Source of the DNA: Streptomyces sp. NRRL F-5122
GTDB taxonomy: Bacteria > Actinomycetota > Actinomycetes > Streptomycetales > Streptomycetaceae
Assembly (NCBI RefSeq): GCF_001507435.1
Contig: NZ_LMWH01000254.1
Location: 1 to 64,000 of the forward strand
DNA: 64,000 bases
Direction of reading: 5' to 3'
A program made the translations under genes and the position numbers. Shown in pieces: positions 53,071-61,335 of the stretch. Below the pieces are notes generated by a model that was not told the origin of the DNA, ran no database searches, and saw only the letters and a list, made by a program, of their open reading frames with translations. Positions within the stretch are counted from its first letter, which is position 1. Each line of letters opens with the position of its first letter.

Positions 53071-53946
53071 GTGCCGCATACGATGAGCCGCATGGGTGAC
53101 GTACTGGCCGGATTTCATGCCGCCTGGGAGTTCGAGTCCGACTCCGTGCTCATCCGCTTCGAACGGGGTATTCGCACACCGAAGCTGTTCCAGACGCTCG
53201 GTGAACGCCGTGTCCCCCTGGAGGCGATCACGGGGGTCACACTGGCTCAGGGCAAGCGCGGGACCGTGGTCCTGCACGCGGTGCCCAGGCCCGGGGCGGA
53301 CCCGCTGATGGAGGCGGCGGCGGGACAACTGAAGGAGTCCTGCGATCCGTATCGGCTGGTTCTGCCCGCCGACCGCGAGACCCTCGCCGAGTACTACGCC
53401 GACGAGCTGCGCGCACGACTGAGCGGGGACGGTGAGCCGGCCGAGCGGTTCCTGGTCGACCCGCCCAAGGCACCCGTGCAGTTCAAGGCGTACGACGGCA
53501 AGGCTTCCTTCGACGGTACGTCGGTGTCCTTCCGCTGGTTCTGGACGGGGGCGTCGTCCGCCAAGTGGAAGGCCGGCGACCAGAATTTCCCGGTCACCGG
53601 CCTCGGCGGCGTCGAGTGGCGCTCCCCCGAGGTCTTCGAGGGGCATCTGCGGCTGCTGCGGCGTGATCCCGCCGGCGGCGCACAGCCGGCCCAGCCGGAC
53701 CAGGACCCGGCGGCCGTGGTCTTCGGCCTCGGCTACGGCCCCGTGCACGAGTCGTTGCCGTTCGCCGCGTCCGTGCTCGCCGCCGTGCGTGCCGCGGGCT
53801 CGGGTCCGGTGGCGGTGCCGGTCGCGCGGCGCGACCCGGCGGACATCGCCGAACGGATCCGCCATCTGGGGGAACTTCACCAGGCCGGGCTCGTGACGGA
53901 CGAGGAGTTCTCCATGAAGAAGACGGAGTTGCTGGCGGAGCTCTAG
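53071..53946 (+). CDS. DUF4429 protein with SHOCT tail
   Basis: A 291-residue cytoplasmic protein. Two DUF4429 beta domains can be seen, beginning DVLAGFHAAWEFESDSVLIR and VQFKAYDGKASFDGTSVSF. The C-terminal about 35 residues are a SHOCT short helical domain (IRHLGELHQAGLVTDEEFSM), typical of oligomerising or targeting modules. The GTG at 53071 follows GGAGGAGCAC. Function unknown; DUF4429 resembles PH-like or stress-associated domains in actinomycetes. Confidence 0.78.
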   Translation: MPHTMSRMGDVLAGFHAAWEFESDSVLIRFERGIRTPKLFQTLGERRVPLEAITGVTLAQGKRGTVVLHAVPRPGADPLMEAAAGQLKESCDPYRLVLPADRETLAEYYADELRARLSGDGEPAERFLVDPPKAPVQFKAYDGKASFDGTSVSFRWFWTGASSAKWKAGDQNFPVTGLGGVEWRSPEVFEGHLRLLRRDPAGGAQPAQPDQDPAAVVFGLGYGPVHESLPFAASVLAAVRAAGSGPVAVPVARRDPADIAERIRHLGELHQAGLVTDEEFSMKKTELLAEL

Positions 53947-53960
53947 GGCCGCGGGGTCCT

Positions 53961-54977
53961 CTACTCCCGGCCGGCCGAGGAGAACGTCATGTCCGGGTAG
54001 CGGTCGCCCGCGACCTTCGCGGCGATCGGTTCCAGGAGGCCCAGTTCGTCGGCGCTCAGCACGACGCGGGTCGCGTCCACGTTCTCCTCGACGCGTGTGC
54101 GCTTGGTGGTGCCCGGGATCGGGACCACCGGGAGCCCGTACACCGCCGCCTGCTGCTGGACCCAGGCCAGGGCGATCTGCGCGGGCGAGGCGCCGTGCGC
54201 CTCGGCGACGGTCCGGATCGGCTCGAGCAACGCCACGTTGGCGGCCGCGTTCTCCCCCGTGAAGCGGGGCATCGTACGGCGGAAGTCCTGGTCCGTGAGG
54301 TCGGTGTCGGCGTTGGAGAAGGAACCGGTGAGGAAGCCGCGCCCCAGCGGCGAGTACGGCACCAGGGTCACGCCGAGTGCCTTGGCGGCGGGCACCACGT
54401 TCGCCTCGATGTCCCGGCTGAACAGCGACCACTCCGACTGCACGGCGGCGATCGGGTGGACCGCGTGGGCCGCCCGCAGTTCACCGGCCGTGACCTCGCT
54501 CAGCCCGAGGTGCCTGACCTTCCCCTCGCGCACCAGCTCCGCCATGGTGCCGGCGGTCTCCTCGATCGGAACGGTCACATCGCGCCGGTGCATGTAATAG
54601 AGGTCGATCACCTCGACGTCCAGTCGCTTGAGGCTCGCCTCGACGCACTGGCGGATGTACTGCGGGTCGTTGCGGATGATTCGCTTGTAGGGCTCGTCCG
54701 GCGAGGAGGAGATCCCGAACTTCGTGGCGATGACGACTTCGTCGCGGTGCCGCCCGAAGAAGGGCGACAGGAACTTCTCGTTCTCCCCCGCGCCGTAGGC
54801 GTCCGCCGTGTCGAAAAGCGTGACGCCCAACTCCAGCGCCCGTTCCAGGGTGGCGCGCGCCTCCCCGGCGTCCGAGGGACCGTAGGCCCAGCTCATGCCC
54901 ATGCAGCCGAGGCCCTGCACCCCCACCTGCGACCCGTCAGCGCCGAGCCGCGCCTTCGCGATCCTGCCGTCCGTCAT
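53961..54977 (-). CDS. Aldo/keto reductase
   Basis: A 338-residue (alpha/beta)8-barrel NADPH-dependent reductase. It reads VQGLGCMGMSWAYGPSD, and then the catalytic tetrad residues: Asp in LFDTADAYG, Tyr in the same motif, Lys in VVIATKFGI and His in YYMHRRD. The C-terminal NADPH motif PVVPIPGTTKRTRVEENVDA is present. Its start overlaps the stop of the MerR gene (ATGA), so both come from one transcript. The MerR protein probably controls it in response to a small carbonyl or oxidant. The exact substrate is unknown. Confidence 0.9.
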   Translation of the reverse strand: MTDGRIAKARLGADGSQVGVQGLGCMGMSWAYGPSDAGEARATLERALELGVTLFDTADAYGAGENEKFLSPFFGRHRDEVVIATKFGISSSPDEPYKRIIRNDPQYIRQCVEASLKRLDVEVIDLYYMHRRDVTVPIEETAGTMAELVREGKVRHLGLSEVTAGELRAAHAVHPIAAVQSEWSLFSRDIEANVVPAAKALGVTLVPYSPLGRGFLTGSFSNADTDLTDQDFRRTMPRFTGENAAANVALLEPIRTVAEAHGASPAQIALAWVQQQAAVYGLPVVPIPGTTKRTRVEENVDATRVVLSADELGLLEPIAAKVAGDRYPDMTFSSAGRE

Positions 54978-55450
54978 CGGGGCCTCTCCGACGCCAGGGC
55001 GCGCCCGGCGTCCCCATAGAAATCGATCTTCCGGTCGAGCACCGCGAGGGTGTCCCGGAGCTCCGCGATCCGGGCGAGCACGTCCCTGCGGGTCGCCTCC
55101 AGGAGTTCGTAGCGCTCGCCGTACGTGTGGTCGCCGGCGCGCACCAGCTCCGCGTAGCGCACCATGTCGGCCACGGGCATACCGGTGAGCCGGAGTTTGC
55201 CGACGAGGTCGAGCCAGTCCAGGTCGGCGTTGCAGTAGCGGCGCTGACCCGTGTGCGAGCGGTCCACATGGGGCATGAGCCCGATCCGCTCGTACCAGCG
55301 CAGGGTGTGCGCGGTCAGTCCGGTGAAGGCGACGACCTCGCTGATGGTGTAGCTGTCCTGCCCGTCGGGACGGGGATGCCTCCCGGGCGGTACGGAGCAG
55401 ATGTCGGTCCCGTTGTCGGCCGCCTCGGTCAAGGTCTCCATCACCGTCAT
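54974..55450 (-). CDS. MerR-family regulator of aldo/keto reductase
   Basis: A 158-residue MerR-type activator. The winged helix is SYTISEVVAFTGLTAHTLRW, then YERIGLMPHVDRSHTGQRRY, and a long dimerisation helix follows (ERYELLEATRRDVLARIAEL). There is no cysteine cluster for metal binding. The ATG at 55450 is chosen because a 14-bp palindrome of the MerR operator type lies just upstream. It is co-transcribed with the reductase gene and is likely autoregulated. Confidence 0.82.
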   Translation of the reverse strand: MTVMETLTEAADNGTDICSVPPGRHPRPDGQDSYTISEVVAFTGLTAHTLRWYERIGLMPHVDRSHTGQRRYCNADLDWLDLVGKLRLTGMPVADMVRYAELVRAGDHTYGERYELLEATRRDVLARIAELRDTLAVLDRKIDFYGDAGRALASERPR

Positions 55451-55469
55451 GAACCCCACGCTAAAACCT

Positions 55470-55483
55470 TGGAGTGCACTCCA
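55470..55483 (-). promoter_or_regulatory. MerR operator palindrome
   Basis: TGGAGTGCACTCCA is a perfect 14-bp palindrome 20 bp upstream of the MerR start. On the minus strand it lies between TTGCCT and TTAGC, giving the long spacer that MerR proteins act on. It is probably bound by the MerR protein encoded downstream. Confidence 0.65.
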
Positions 55484-55544
55484 GGCAAGCGGAACAAGGG
55501 GAAAATGCCGAGCCCCGCCGGCCGGGTGCAACTAGCGTGCGCCC

Positions 55545-56024
55545 ATGAGTCTCGTACGCCGGGCCGTGCCCGAGGACGCCGAAGAGCTGCTGCGACTGCG
55601 CCAGGTGATGATCGATTCGGTCTTCTCCACCGACTCCTCCACACACTGGCACAAGGAGTCCCTGCCCACCGTGCGCCACCGGCTCGCCGACCCGGAGGGC
55701 GGATTTGTCGCGTTCGTGATCGACCATCCCGAGCGGCCGGGAGCGCTGGCCGCGCTGGTGGCCGGGACCGTCGAGTACCGGATCGGCCGGCTGGGCAATC
55801 CGCAGGGGCTGGTCGGGCACGTCTTCAGCGTCGCCACCGACCCCGACGCGCGCCGCCGGGGCTATGCACGCGCCTGCATGGAGACGCTACTGGACTGGTT
55901 CCGCGAGCAGGACGTGCGCCAGGTCGACCTGAACGCCTCCGCCGAGGCCGAACCCCTGTACGCGTCGCTGGGCTTCGTCCGCAAGCCGGACCCCTCGATG
56001 CGGCTGCAGCTGGGAAGCGCATAG
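55545..56024 (+). CDS. GNAT-family N-acetyltransferase
   Basis: A 159-residue GCN5-related acetyltransferase. The acetyl-CoA loop is VFSVATDPDARRRGYARACM (RRRGYA is the Q/RxxGxG/A motif), followed by the C-terminal LYASLGFVRK that closes the fold. It starts ATG 55545 and is 95 bp from the divergent MerR gene. The acceptor is unknown. The following serine hydrolase gene is only 10 bp away, so the two may be co-transcribed. Confidence 0.82.
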   Translation: MSLVRRAVPEDAEELLRLRQVMIDSVFSTDSSTHWHKESLPTVRHRLADPEGGFVAFVIDHPERPGALAALVAGTVEYRIGRLGNPQGLVGHVFSVATDPDARRRGYARACMETLLDWFREQDVRQVDLNASAEAEPLYASLGFVRKPDPSMRLQLGSA

Positions 56025-56034
56025 TGTCGGAGGC

Positions 56035-56856
56035 ATGTCCCTGCAGAGTCTGGCGCTGATCGAGAACTGGCCCGTCCCCACCGCCGCCGCGGCGGTCGTC
56101 CGCGCGGACGGCACCGTGCTCGGCACGCACGGCCCGGTCGACCACCGCTTCCCGCTGGCCTCGGTCACCAAGCCGCTCGCCGCGTACGCCGTGCTCGTGG
56201 CGTACGAGGAGGGGGCAGTCGAGCTGGACGAGCCCGCCGGGCCGCCCGGCGCCACGGTCCGGCACCTCCTTGCGCACACCTCCGGGCTGGCGTTCGACGA
56301 ACACCGTGTCACGTCCGCACCCGGGGAGCGGCGGCTGTACTCGAACGCCGGGTTCGAGGTGCTGGGCGATCATGTGGCGAAGGCGACGGACATCCGGTTC
56401 TTCGAGTACGTGCGCCAGGCCCTCCTCGAGCCGCTCGGCATGGACTCGACGAGCCTCGACGGCTCCCCGGCCAAGGACGGCGTCTCGACGGTCGCCGACC
56501 TCGTACGGTTCGCGGCCGAGGTGCAGGCGCCCCGGCTGCTGGACCCGCGGACGGTGGCGGAGGCGATGACGGTGCAGTATCCGGGCACGAAGGGCGTACT
56601 GCCGGGGTACGGGCACCAGAACCCCAACGACTGGGGGCTCGGCTTCGAGATCCGGGACTCCAAGTCGCCGCACTGGACGGGTGGTTCGTCCTCGCCGCGG
56701 ACGTTCGGTCACTTCGGGCAGTCGGGCACGTTCCTGTGGATCGACCCGGTCGCCGGCGCGGCGTGCGTGGCGCTGACGGACCGTGCGTTCGGACCGTGGG
56801 CCGCCGAGGCGTGGACGCCGTTCACGGACGCGGTGCTGGCGGAACTGCGGGGCTGA
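56035..56856 (+). CDS. Serine hydrolase, class C beta-lactamase-like
   Basis: A 273-residue protein of the AmpC/DD-peptidase-like superfamily. The SxxK motif is SVTK (Ser43, Lys46), the YxN motif is YSN (Tyr102) and the third region is FGHFGQSGTFLW (HxG-like). There is no signal peptide, so it acts inside the cell, probably as an esterase or peptidase rather than a drug-resistance enzyme. It lies 10 bp after the GNAT gene. Confidence 0.82.
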   Translation: MSLQSLALIENWPVPTAAAAVVRADGTVLGTHGPVDHRFPLASVTKPLAAYAVLVAYEEGAVELDEPAGPPGATVRHLLAHTSGLAFDEHRVTSAPGERRLYSNAGFEVLGDHVAKATDIRFFEYVRQALLEPLGMDSTSLDGSPAKDGVSTVADLVRFAAEVQAPRLLDPRTVAEAMTVQYPGTKGVLPGYGHQNPNDWGLGFEIRDSKSPHWTGGSSSPRTFGHFGQSGTFLWIDPVAGAACVALTDRAFGPWAAEAWTPFTDAVLAELRG

Positions 56857-56865
56857 GGCGCCCGG

Positions 56866-57519
56866 CTACCCCGCCAGCTCCCAGACCAGCAGCTCCGCCT
56901 CCGTCAGGCCCACGGCCTCCATGTCCTTCGCGTCCGTGATCCGCGCCGCGTCGCCCGACCCCAACTCCGCTCCGCCCAGGTGCACTTCTCCGCGCACCAC
57001 ATGGACGTAGGCGTACGCCGCGTCCGGCACCGCGGTGCGCTCCCCCTTCCCGAGGCGGCGTACATGGAGCATCGCTCCCGCCTGGGGGACCGCGTACGGC
57101 GTGGAGTCCGCGATGCCGTGGACCACCTCGTACGCGGGCTCACCGCCCGGCTCCAGAGGCGCCAGCCACATCTGGACGAAGACGAGCGGGACGTCGGCGT
57201 CGTTGCGCTCCACATGGCGCACACCGCCCGCCGAACTCAGCCGCTGGACGTCTCCGGGCCGGACGACCGAAGCGTGGCCGGTCGAGTCGCGATGGGTCAG
57301 CTCGCCCTCCACCACCCATGTGACGATCTCGGTGTGGCTGTGCGGGTGCTCGTCGAAGCCCGCACCGGGCGCGAGCCGCTCCTCGTTGCAGGCGATCACG
57401 GCGCCGAAGCGGAGGTTGTCGGGGTCGTAGTGCGGGCCGAAGCTGAAGGCGTGCAGGGACTCGATCCCGGCGACCGGGTCCCCTCCCCGGTAGCGCTCGC
57501 CGGCGCGCCGTACGTCCAT
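56866..57519 (-). CDS. Pirin-family cupin protein
   Basis: A 217-residue bicupin. The N-terminal cupin carries the metal-binding motif DEHPHSHTEIVTWVVEGELT (HxH then E) and GDVQRLSSAGGVRHVERN. The C-terminal cupin is less conserved (VHVVRGEVHLGGAELGSGDA). This fits pirins, iron-binding proteins with redox-sensing or quercetinase activity. It converges with the serine hydrolase gene, 9 bp apart. ATG 57519 gives the usual short MDVRRAG start. Confidence 0.83.
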   Translation of the reverse strand: MDVRRAGERYRGGDPVAGIESLHAFSFGPHYDPDNLRFGAVIACNEERLAPGAGFDEHPHSHTEIVTWVVEGELTHRDSTGHASVVRPGDVQRLSSAGGVRHVERNDADVPLVFVQMWLAPLEPGGEPAYEVVHGIADSTPYAVPQAGAMLHVRRLGKGERTAVPDAAYAYVHVVRGEVHLGGAELGSGDAARITDAKDMEAVGLTEAELLVWELAG

Positions 57520-57603
57520 CACGGCAACCACCGTAGCCCCGCCCTTCCCGCCCCCCGGGACCCCCACCGCACGCTCCCGGCCCGATAAGGCAGTCTTGTC
57601 CCC

Positions 57604-58809
57604 GTGCCCGAACCCGAAGCCAGCCACGCAGACCACACGGTACGTTCCGTCCATCCCCACGCCGCGACCCTGAAGCGGCTGGAGAAGTCCTCCGGAAGCC
57701 TCGCCGCGCAGGCCATCGCACGCATGGACGAGACCCTGCCGTGGTACCGGGCCATGCCGCCGGAGAACCGCTCCTGGATCGGTCTCGTGGCCCAGGCGGG
57801 CATCGCCGCCTTCACCGAGTGGTTCCGGCACCCGGACGCGCCCCAGGCGATCTCCACCGACGTCTTCGGCACCGCGCCGCGCGAACTGACGCGCGCCATC
57901 ACCCTCCGGCAGACCGTGGAGATGGTGCGGACCACCATCGAGGTGATGGAGTCCGCCATCGACGAGGTGGCCGCTCCGGGCGACGAGTCCGTGCTGCGCG
58001 AGGCGCTCCTCGTGTACGCCCGCGAGATCGCCTTCGCCACCGCCCAGGTCTACGCGCAGGCCGCCGAGGCACGCGGTGCCTGGGACGCCCGGCTCGAGTC
58101 ACTGGTCGTCAACGCCGTGCTCAGCGGCGAGGCCGACGAGGGAGCCGTCAGCCGGGCCGCGGCGCTCGGCTGGAATTCGCCCGAACATGTGTGTGTGGTG
58201 CTGGGAACGGCGCCCGACGGTGACAGCGAGTTGACGGTCGAGGCCATCCGGCGGGCCGCACGGCACGCCAAGCTCCAGGTCCTCACAGGGGTGCTGGGCG
58301 ACCGGCTCGTGGTGATCGCCGGCGGCAGCGACAACCCGCTCGCCGTCGCCAGGTCACTGATCGGCCCGTTCGCCGCCGGGCCCGTGGTCGCCGGCCCCGT
58401 CGTACCCGATCTGCTCGCCGCCACCCGCTCCGCGCAGGCCGCCGCCGCGGGCCTCAAGGCGTGTTCCGCCTGGCAGGACGCACCGCGCCCGGTACTGGCG
58501 GACGACCTGCTCCCGGAGCGCGCGATCGCGGGTGACCCCAGCGCACGCGAGCAACTGGTGGAGGAGATCTACAGACCGCTGGAGGAGGCGGGCTCCGCGC
58601 TTCTGGAAACCCTCAGCGTCTATCTGGAGCAGGCGTCGAGTCTCGAGGGTGCCGCCCGAATGCTGTTCGTTCACCCGAACACCGTGCGCTACCGGCTCCG
58701 ACGTGTGACTGACGTCACCGGTTGGTCGCCCTCTGATGTACGCTCCGCGTTCACGTTGCGGATCGCGCTGATCCTGGGACGGCTCACCGAGGGGGATTCG
58801 CAGACCTAG
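57604..58809 (+). CDS. fasR: FasR, PucR-type activator of fatty-acid synthesis
   Basis: A 401-residue regulator lying immediately upstream of the fab operon, as fasR (SCO2386) does in Streptomyces coelicolor. The C-terminus is the PucR/CdaR helix-turn-helix: LEGAARMLFVHPNTVRYRLR then VTDVTGWSPSDVRSAFTLRI. The N-terminal part (LAAQAIARMDETLPWYRAMP) is the helical sensor of RsbT/PucR-like activators. FasR activates fabDHPF transcription. The GTG start is at 57604. Confidence 0.9.
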   Translation: MPEPEASHADHTVRSVHPHAATLKRLEKSSGSLAAQAIARMDETLPWYRAMPPENRSWIGLVAQAGIAAFTEWFRHPDAPQAISTDVFGTAPRELTRAITLRQTVEMVRTTIEVMESAIDEVAAPGDESVLREALLVYAREIAFATAQVYAQAAEARGAWDARLESLVVNAVLSGEADEGAVSRAAALGWNSPEHVCVVLGTAPDGDSELTVEAIRRAARHAKLQVLTGVLGDRLVVIAGGSDNPLAVARSLIGPFAAGPVVAGPVVPDLLAATRSAQAAAAGLKACSAWQDAPRPVLADDLLPERAIAGDPSAREQLVEEIYRPLEEAGSALLETLSVYLEQASSLEGAARMLFVHPNTVRYRLRRVTDVTGWSPSDVRSAFTLRIALILGRLTEGDSQT

Positions 58810-58898
58810 TCTTTTGTCGGGGGCCCACAAAACCCCCTGCTGTTCTTCGTCCCTGTCCCCACGGGCGGCCGTGGCCGTCTCCAAGAGAGAGTGTGAGA

Positions 58899-59813
58899 GT
58901 GCTCGTACTCGTCGCTCCCGGCCAGGGCGCCCAGACGCCCGGCTTCCTGACTCCCTGGCTCGAACTGCCCGGTGCCGCCGACCGTATCGCCGCGTGGTCG
59001 GACGCCATCGGGCTCGACCTCACCCACTACGGCACCCAGGCCGACGCCGATGCCATCCGCGACACCGCCGTGGCCCAGCCGCTGCTGGTCGCCGCCGGTC
59101 TGCTGTCCTCCGCGGCACTCGGTGACACGGTCCCCGGTGCCGTCGCGGGCCACAGCGTCGGAGAGATCGCCGCCGCCGTCTTCGCGGGCGTCCTCGACGA
59201 GGCGGCGGCCCTGACGCTGGTGCGCCGGCGGGGACTGGCCATGGCCGAGGCCGCCGCCATCACGCCCACGGGCATGTCGGCGCTGCTCGGTGGCGAACCC
59301 ACGACCACGATCCCGCACCTGGAGCACCTGGGCCTGACCCCGGCGAACGTGAACGGTGCCGGGCAGATCGTCGCCGCCGGCACCCTGGAGCAGCTCGCCG
59401 CCCTGGAGGCGGACAAGCCCGAAGGGGTGCGGCGCGTCGTTCCGCTGAAGGTGGCGGGTGCGTTCCACACCCACCACATGGCGCCCGCCGTCGACGCGCT
59501 CGCCCGGGCCGCCGAGGCGCTCACGCCCGCCGTGCCGCGGGTCGCGTACGTCTCGAACAAGGACGGACAGGTCGTCGACACCGGGTCCGAGGTGCTCCAG
59601 CGCCTGGTCGGCCAGGTCGCCAACCCGGTCCGCTGGGACCTGTGCATGGAGACGTTCGAGAAGCTGGGCGTGACCGCGATGATCGAGGTGTGCCCCGGCG
59701 GCACCCTGACCGGCATCGCCAAGCGCGCGCTGCCGGGCGTCGCGACCCTGGCCCTGAAGACCCCCGACGACCTCGACGCGGCGCGCGCCCTCGTAGCCGA
59801 GCACAGCGCCTGA
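58899..59813 (+). CDS. fabD: Malonyl-CoA:ACP transacylase
   Basis: A 304-residue acyltransferase that loads malonyl groups onto ACP for fatty-acid synthesis. It begins with the glutamine motif LVAPGQGAQTPGF. The nucleophile is Ser86 in AGHSVGEIAAAVF, and the catalytic histidine is in AFHTHHMAPAV. First gene of fabD-fabH-acpP-fabF. An in-frame GTG at 58893 would add two residues. In actinomycetes this enzyme can also serve polyketide synthases. Confidence 0.94.
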   Translation: MLVLVAPGQGAQTPGFLTPWLELPGAADRIAAWSDAIGLDLTHYGTQADADAIRDTAVAQPLLVAAGLLSSAALGDTVPGAVAGHSVGEIAAAVFAGVLDEAAALTLVRRRGLAMAEAAAITPTGMSALLGGEPTTTIPHLEHLGLTPANVNGAGQIVAAGTLEQLAALEADKPEGVRRVVPLKVAGAFHTHHMAPAVDALARAAEALTPAVPRVAYVSNKDGQVVDTGSEVLQRLVGQVANPVRWDLCMETFEKLGVTAMIEVCPGGTLTGIAKRALPGVATLALKTPDDLDAARALVAEHSA

Positions 59814-59829
59814 TTAGGAGCCCCAGAGC

Positions 59830-60861
59830 ATGTCGAAGATCAAGGCACGTAAGGGCGCTCCGTACGCGCGCATCCTCGGAGTGGGCGGCTACCGCCCGGT
59901 CCGGGTCGTGCCCAACGAAGTGATCCTGGAGAAGATCGACTCCTCCGACGAGTGGATCCGCTCCCGCTCCGGCATCGAGACCCGCCACTGGGCGAACGAC
60001 GAGGAGACCGTCGCCGCGATGTCGGTCGAGGCGTCCGGCAAGGCGATCGCCGACGCCGGGATCGCCGCCGAGCAGATCGGCGCGGTCGTCGTCTCCACCG
60101 TCTCGCACTTCAGCCAGACCCCGGCGATCGCGACCGAGATCGCCGACAGGCTCGGTACGGACAAGGCCGCCGCCTTCGACATCTCGGCCGGCTGCGCCGG
60201 CTTCGGCTACGGTCTCACGCTCGCCAAGGGCATGATCGTCGAGGGGTCGGCCGAGTATGTCCTCGTCATCGGCGTGGAGCGGCTCTCCGACCTGACGGAC
60301 CTCGAGGACCGTGCCACCGCCTTCCTGTTCGGTGACGGCGCCGGCGCGGTCGTCGTCGGCCCGGCGCAGGAGCCGCACATCGGCCCGACCGTCTGGGGCT
60401 CGGAGGGCGACAAGTCCGAGACGATCAAGCAGACCGTGCCGTGGAACGAGTTCAGGCTCGGCGATGTCTCCAAGCTCCCGGTCGACAGCGAGGGCAACGT
60501 CAAGTTCCCCGCGATCACCCAGGAGGGTCAGGCGGTCTTCCGCTGGGCCGTGTTCGAGATGGCGAAGGTCGCCCAGCAGGCGCTGGACGCGGCCGGGATC
60601 ACCGCGGACGACCTGGACGTCTTCATCCCGCACCAGGCCAACGTGCGGATCATCGACTCGATGGTGAAGACTCTCAAGCTGCCGGAGCACGTCACGGTCG
60701 CCCGCGACGTGCGCACGACCGGCAACACCTCGGCCGCCTCGATCCCGCTCGCGATGGAGCGGCTCCTGGCGACCGGCGAGGCGAAGAGCGGCGACACCGC
60801 GCTCGTCATCGGCTTCGGGGCGGGTCTCGTGTACGCAGCGACGGTCGTTACCCTCCCCTAG
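59830..60861 (+). CDS. fabH: 3-oxoacyl-ACP synthase III
   Basis: A 343-residue ketosynthase that condenses an acyl-CoA starter (in Streptomyces often branched) with malonyl-ACP to begin each chain. The triad is complete: Cys122 in SAGCAGFGYG, His268 in IPHQANVRI and Asn299 in TGNTSAASIP. It starts at ATG after AGGAGCCCCAGAGC, 16 bp past fabD. Confidence 0.95.
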   Translation: MSKIKARKGAPYARILGVGGYRPVRVVPNEVILEKIDSSDEWIRSRSGIETRHWANDEETVAAMSVEASGKAIADAGIAAEQIGAVVVSTVSHFSQTPAIATEIADRLGTDKAAAFDISAGCAGFGYGLTLAKGMIVEGSAEYVLVIGVERLSDLTDLEDRATAFLFGDGAGAVVVGPAQEPHIGPTVWGSEGDKSETIKQTVPWNEFRLGDVSKLPVDSEGNVKFPAITQEGQAVFRWAVFEMAKVAQQALDAAGITADDLDVFIPHQANVRIIDSMVKTLKLPEHVTVARDVRTTGNTSAASIPLAMERLLATGEAKSGDTALVIGFGAGLVYAATVVTLP

Positions 60862-60964
60862 GCACTCCGTGCCGGATCATGCGGTCCGGCACGGGAACTG
60901 CACACCCCTGCCGCTGACGCGGCGGGCGCCACACCCTCTGGATACATACGAAGGAGCGCCTGAC

Positions 60965-61213
60965 ATGGCCGCCACCCAGGAAGAGATCGTCGCCGGTCTC
61001 GCCGAGATCGTGAACGAGATCGCCGGGATCCCCACCGAGGACGTCCAGCTGGACAAGTCCTTCACCGACGACCTGGACGTCGACTCGCTGTCCATGGTCG
61101 AGGTCGTCGTCGCCGCCGAGGAGCGCTTCGACGTGAAGATCCCCGACGACGACGTCAAGAACCTCAAGACCGTCGGTGACGCCGCCGAGTACATCCTCAA
61201 GCACCAGGCCTGA
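60965..61213 (+). CDS. acpP: Acyl carrier protein
   Basis: An 82-residue ACP that carries the growing acyl chain. The phosphopantetheine site is Ser41 in DVDSLSMVE, between the acidic helices (FTDDLD and AAEERFDV). It has GAAGGAGCGCC before the ATG and lies 103 bp after fabH. Confidence 0.96.
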   Translation: MAATQEEIVAGLAEIVNEIAGIPTEDVQLDKSFTDDLDVDSLSMVEVVVAAEERFDVKIPDDDVKNLKTVGDAAEYILKHQA

Positions 61214-61335
61214 TCAACCGATCACCTGGGCAGACGACAGCCCGTTGACGGGCTGCGGCCTGTCCAGCGGGCCGTTGCCCCGCCACCCGGCGGTGGCGCC
61301 GCCGAATCCTCGTATACGTTGGAGAAAGAATTCCC

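Noticed and set aside
51943..54432. 829-codon minus-strand frame across DUF1023 and DUF4429 genes
   Set aside because: Shadow frame: it crosses three real genes and has no recognisable domain.
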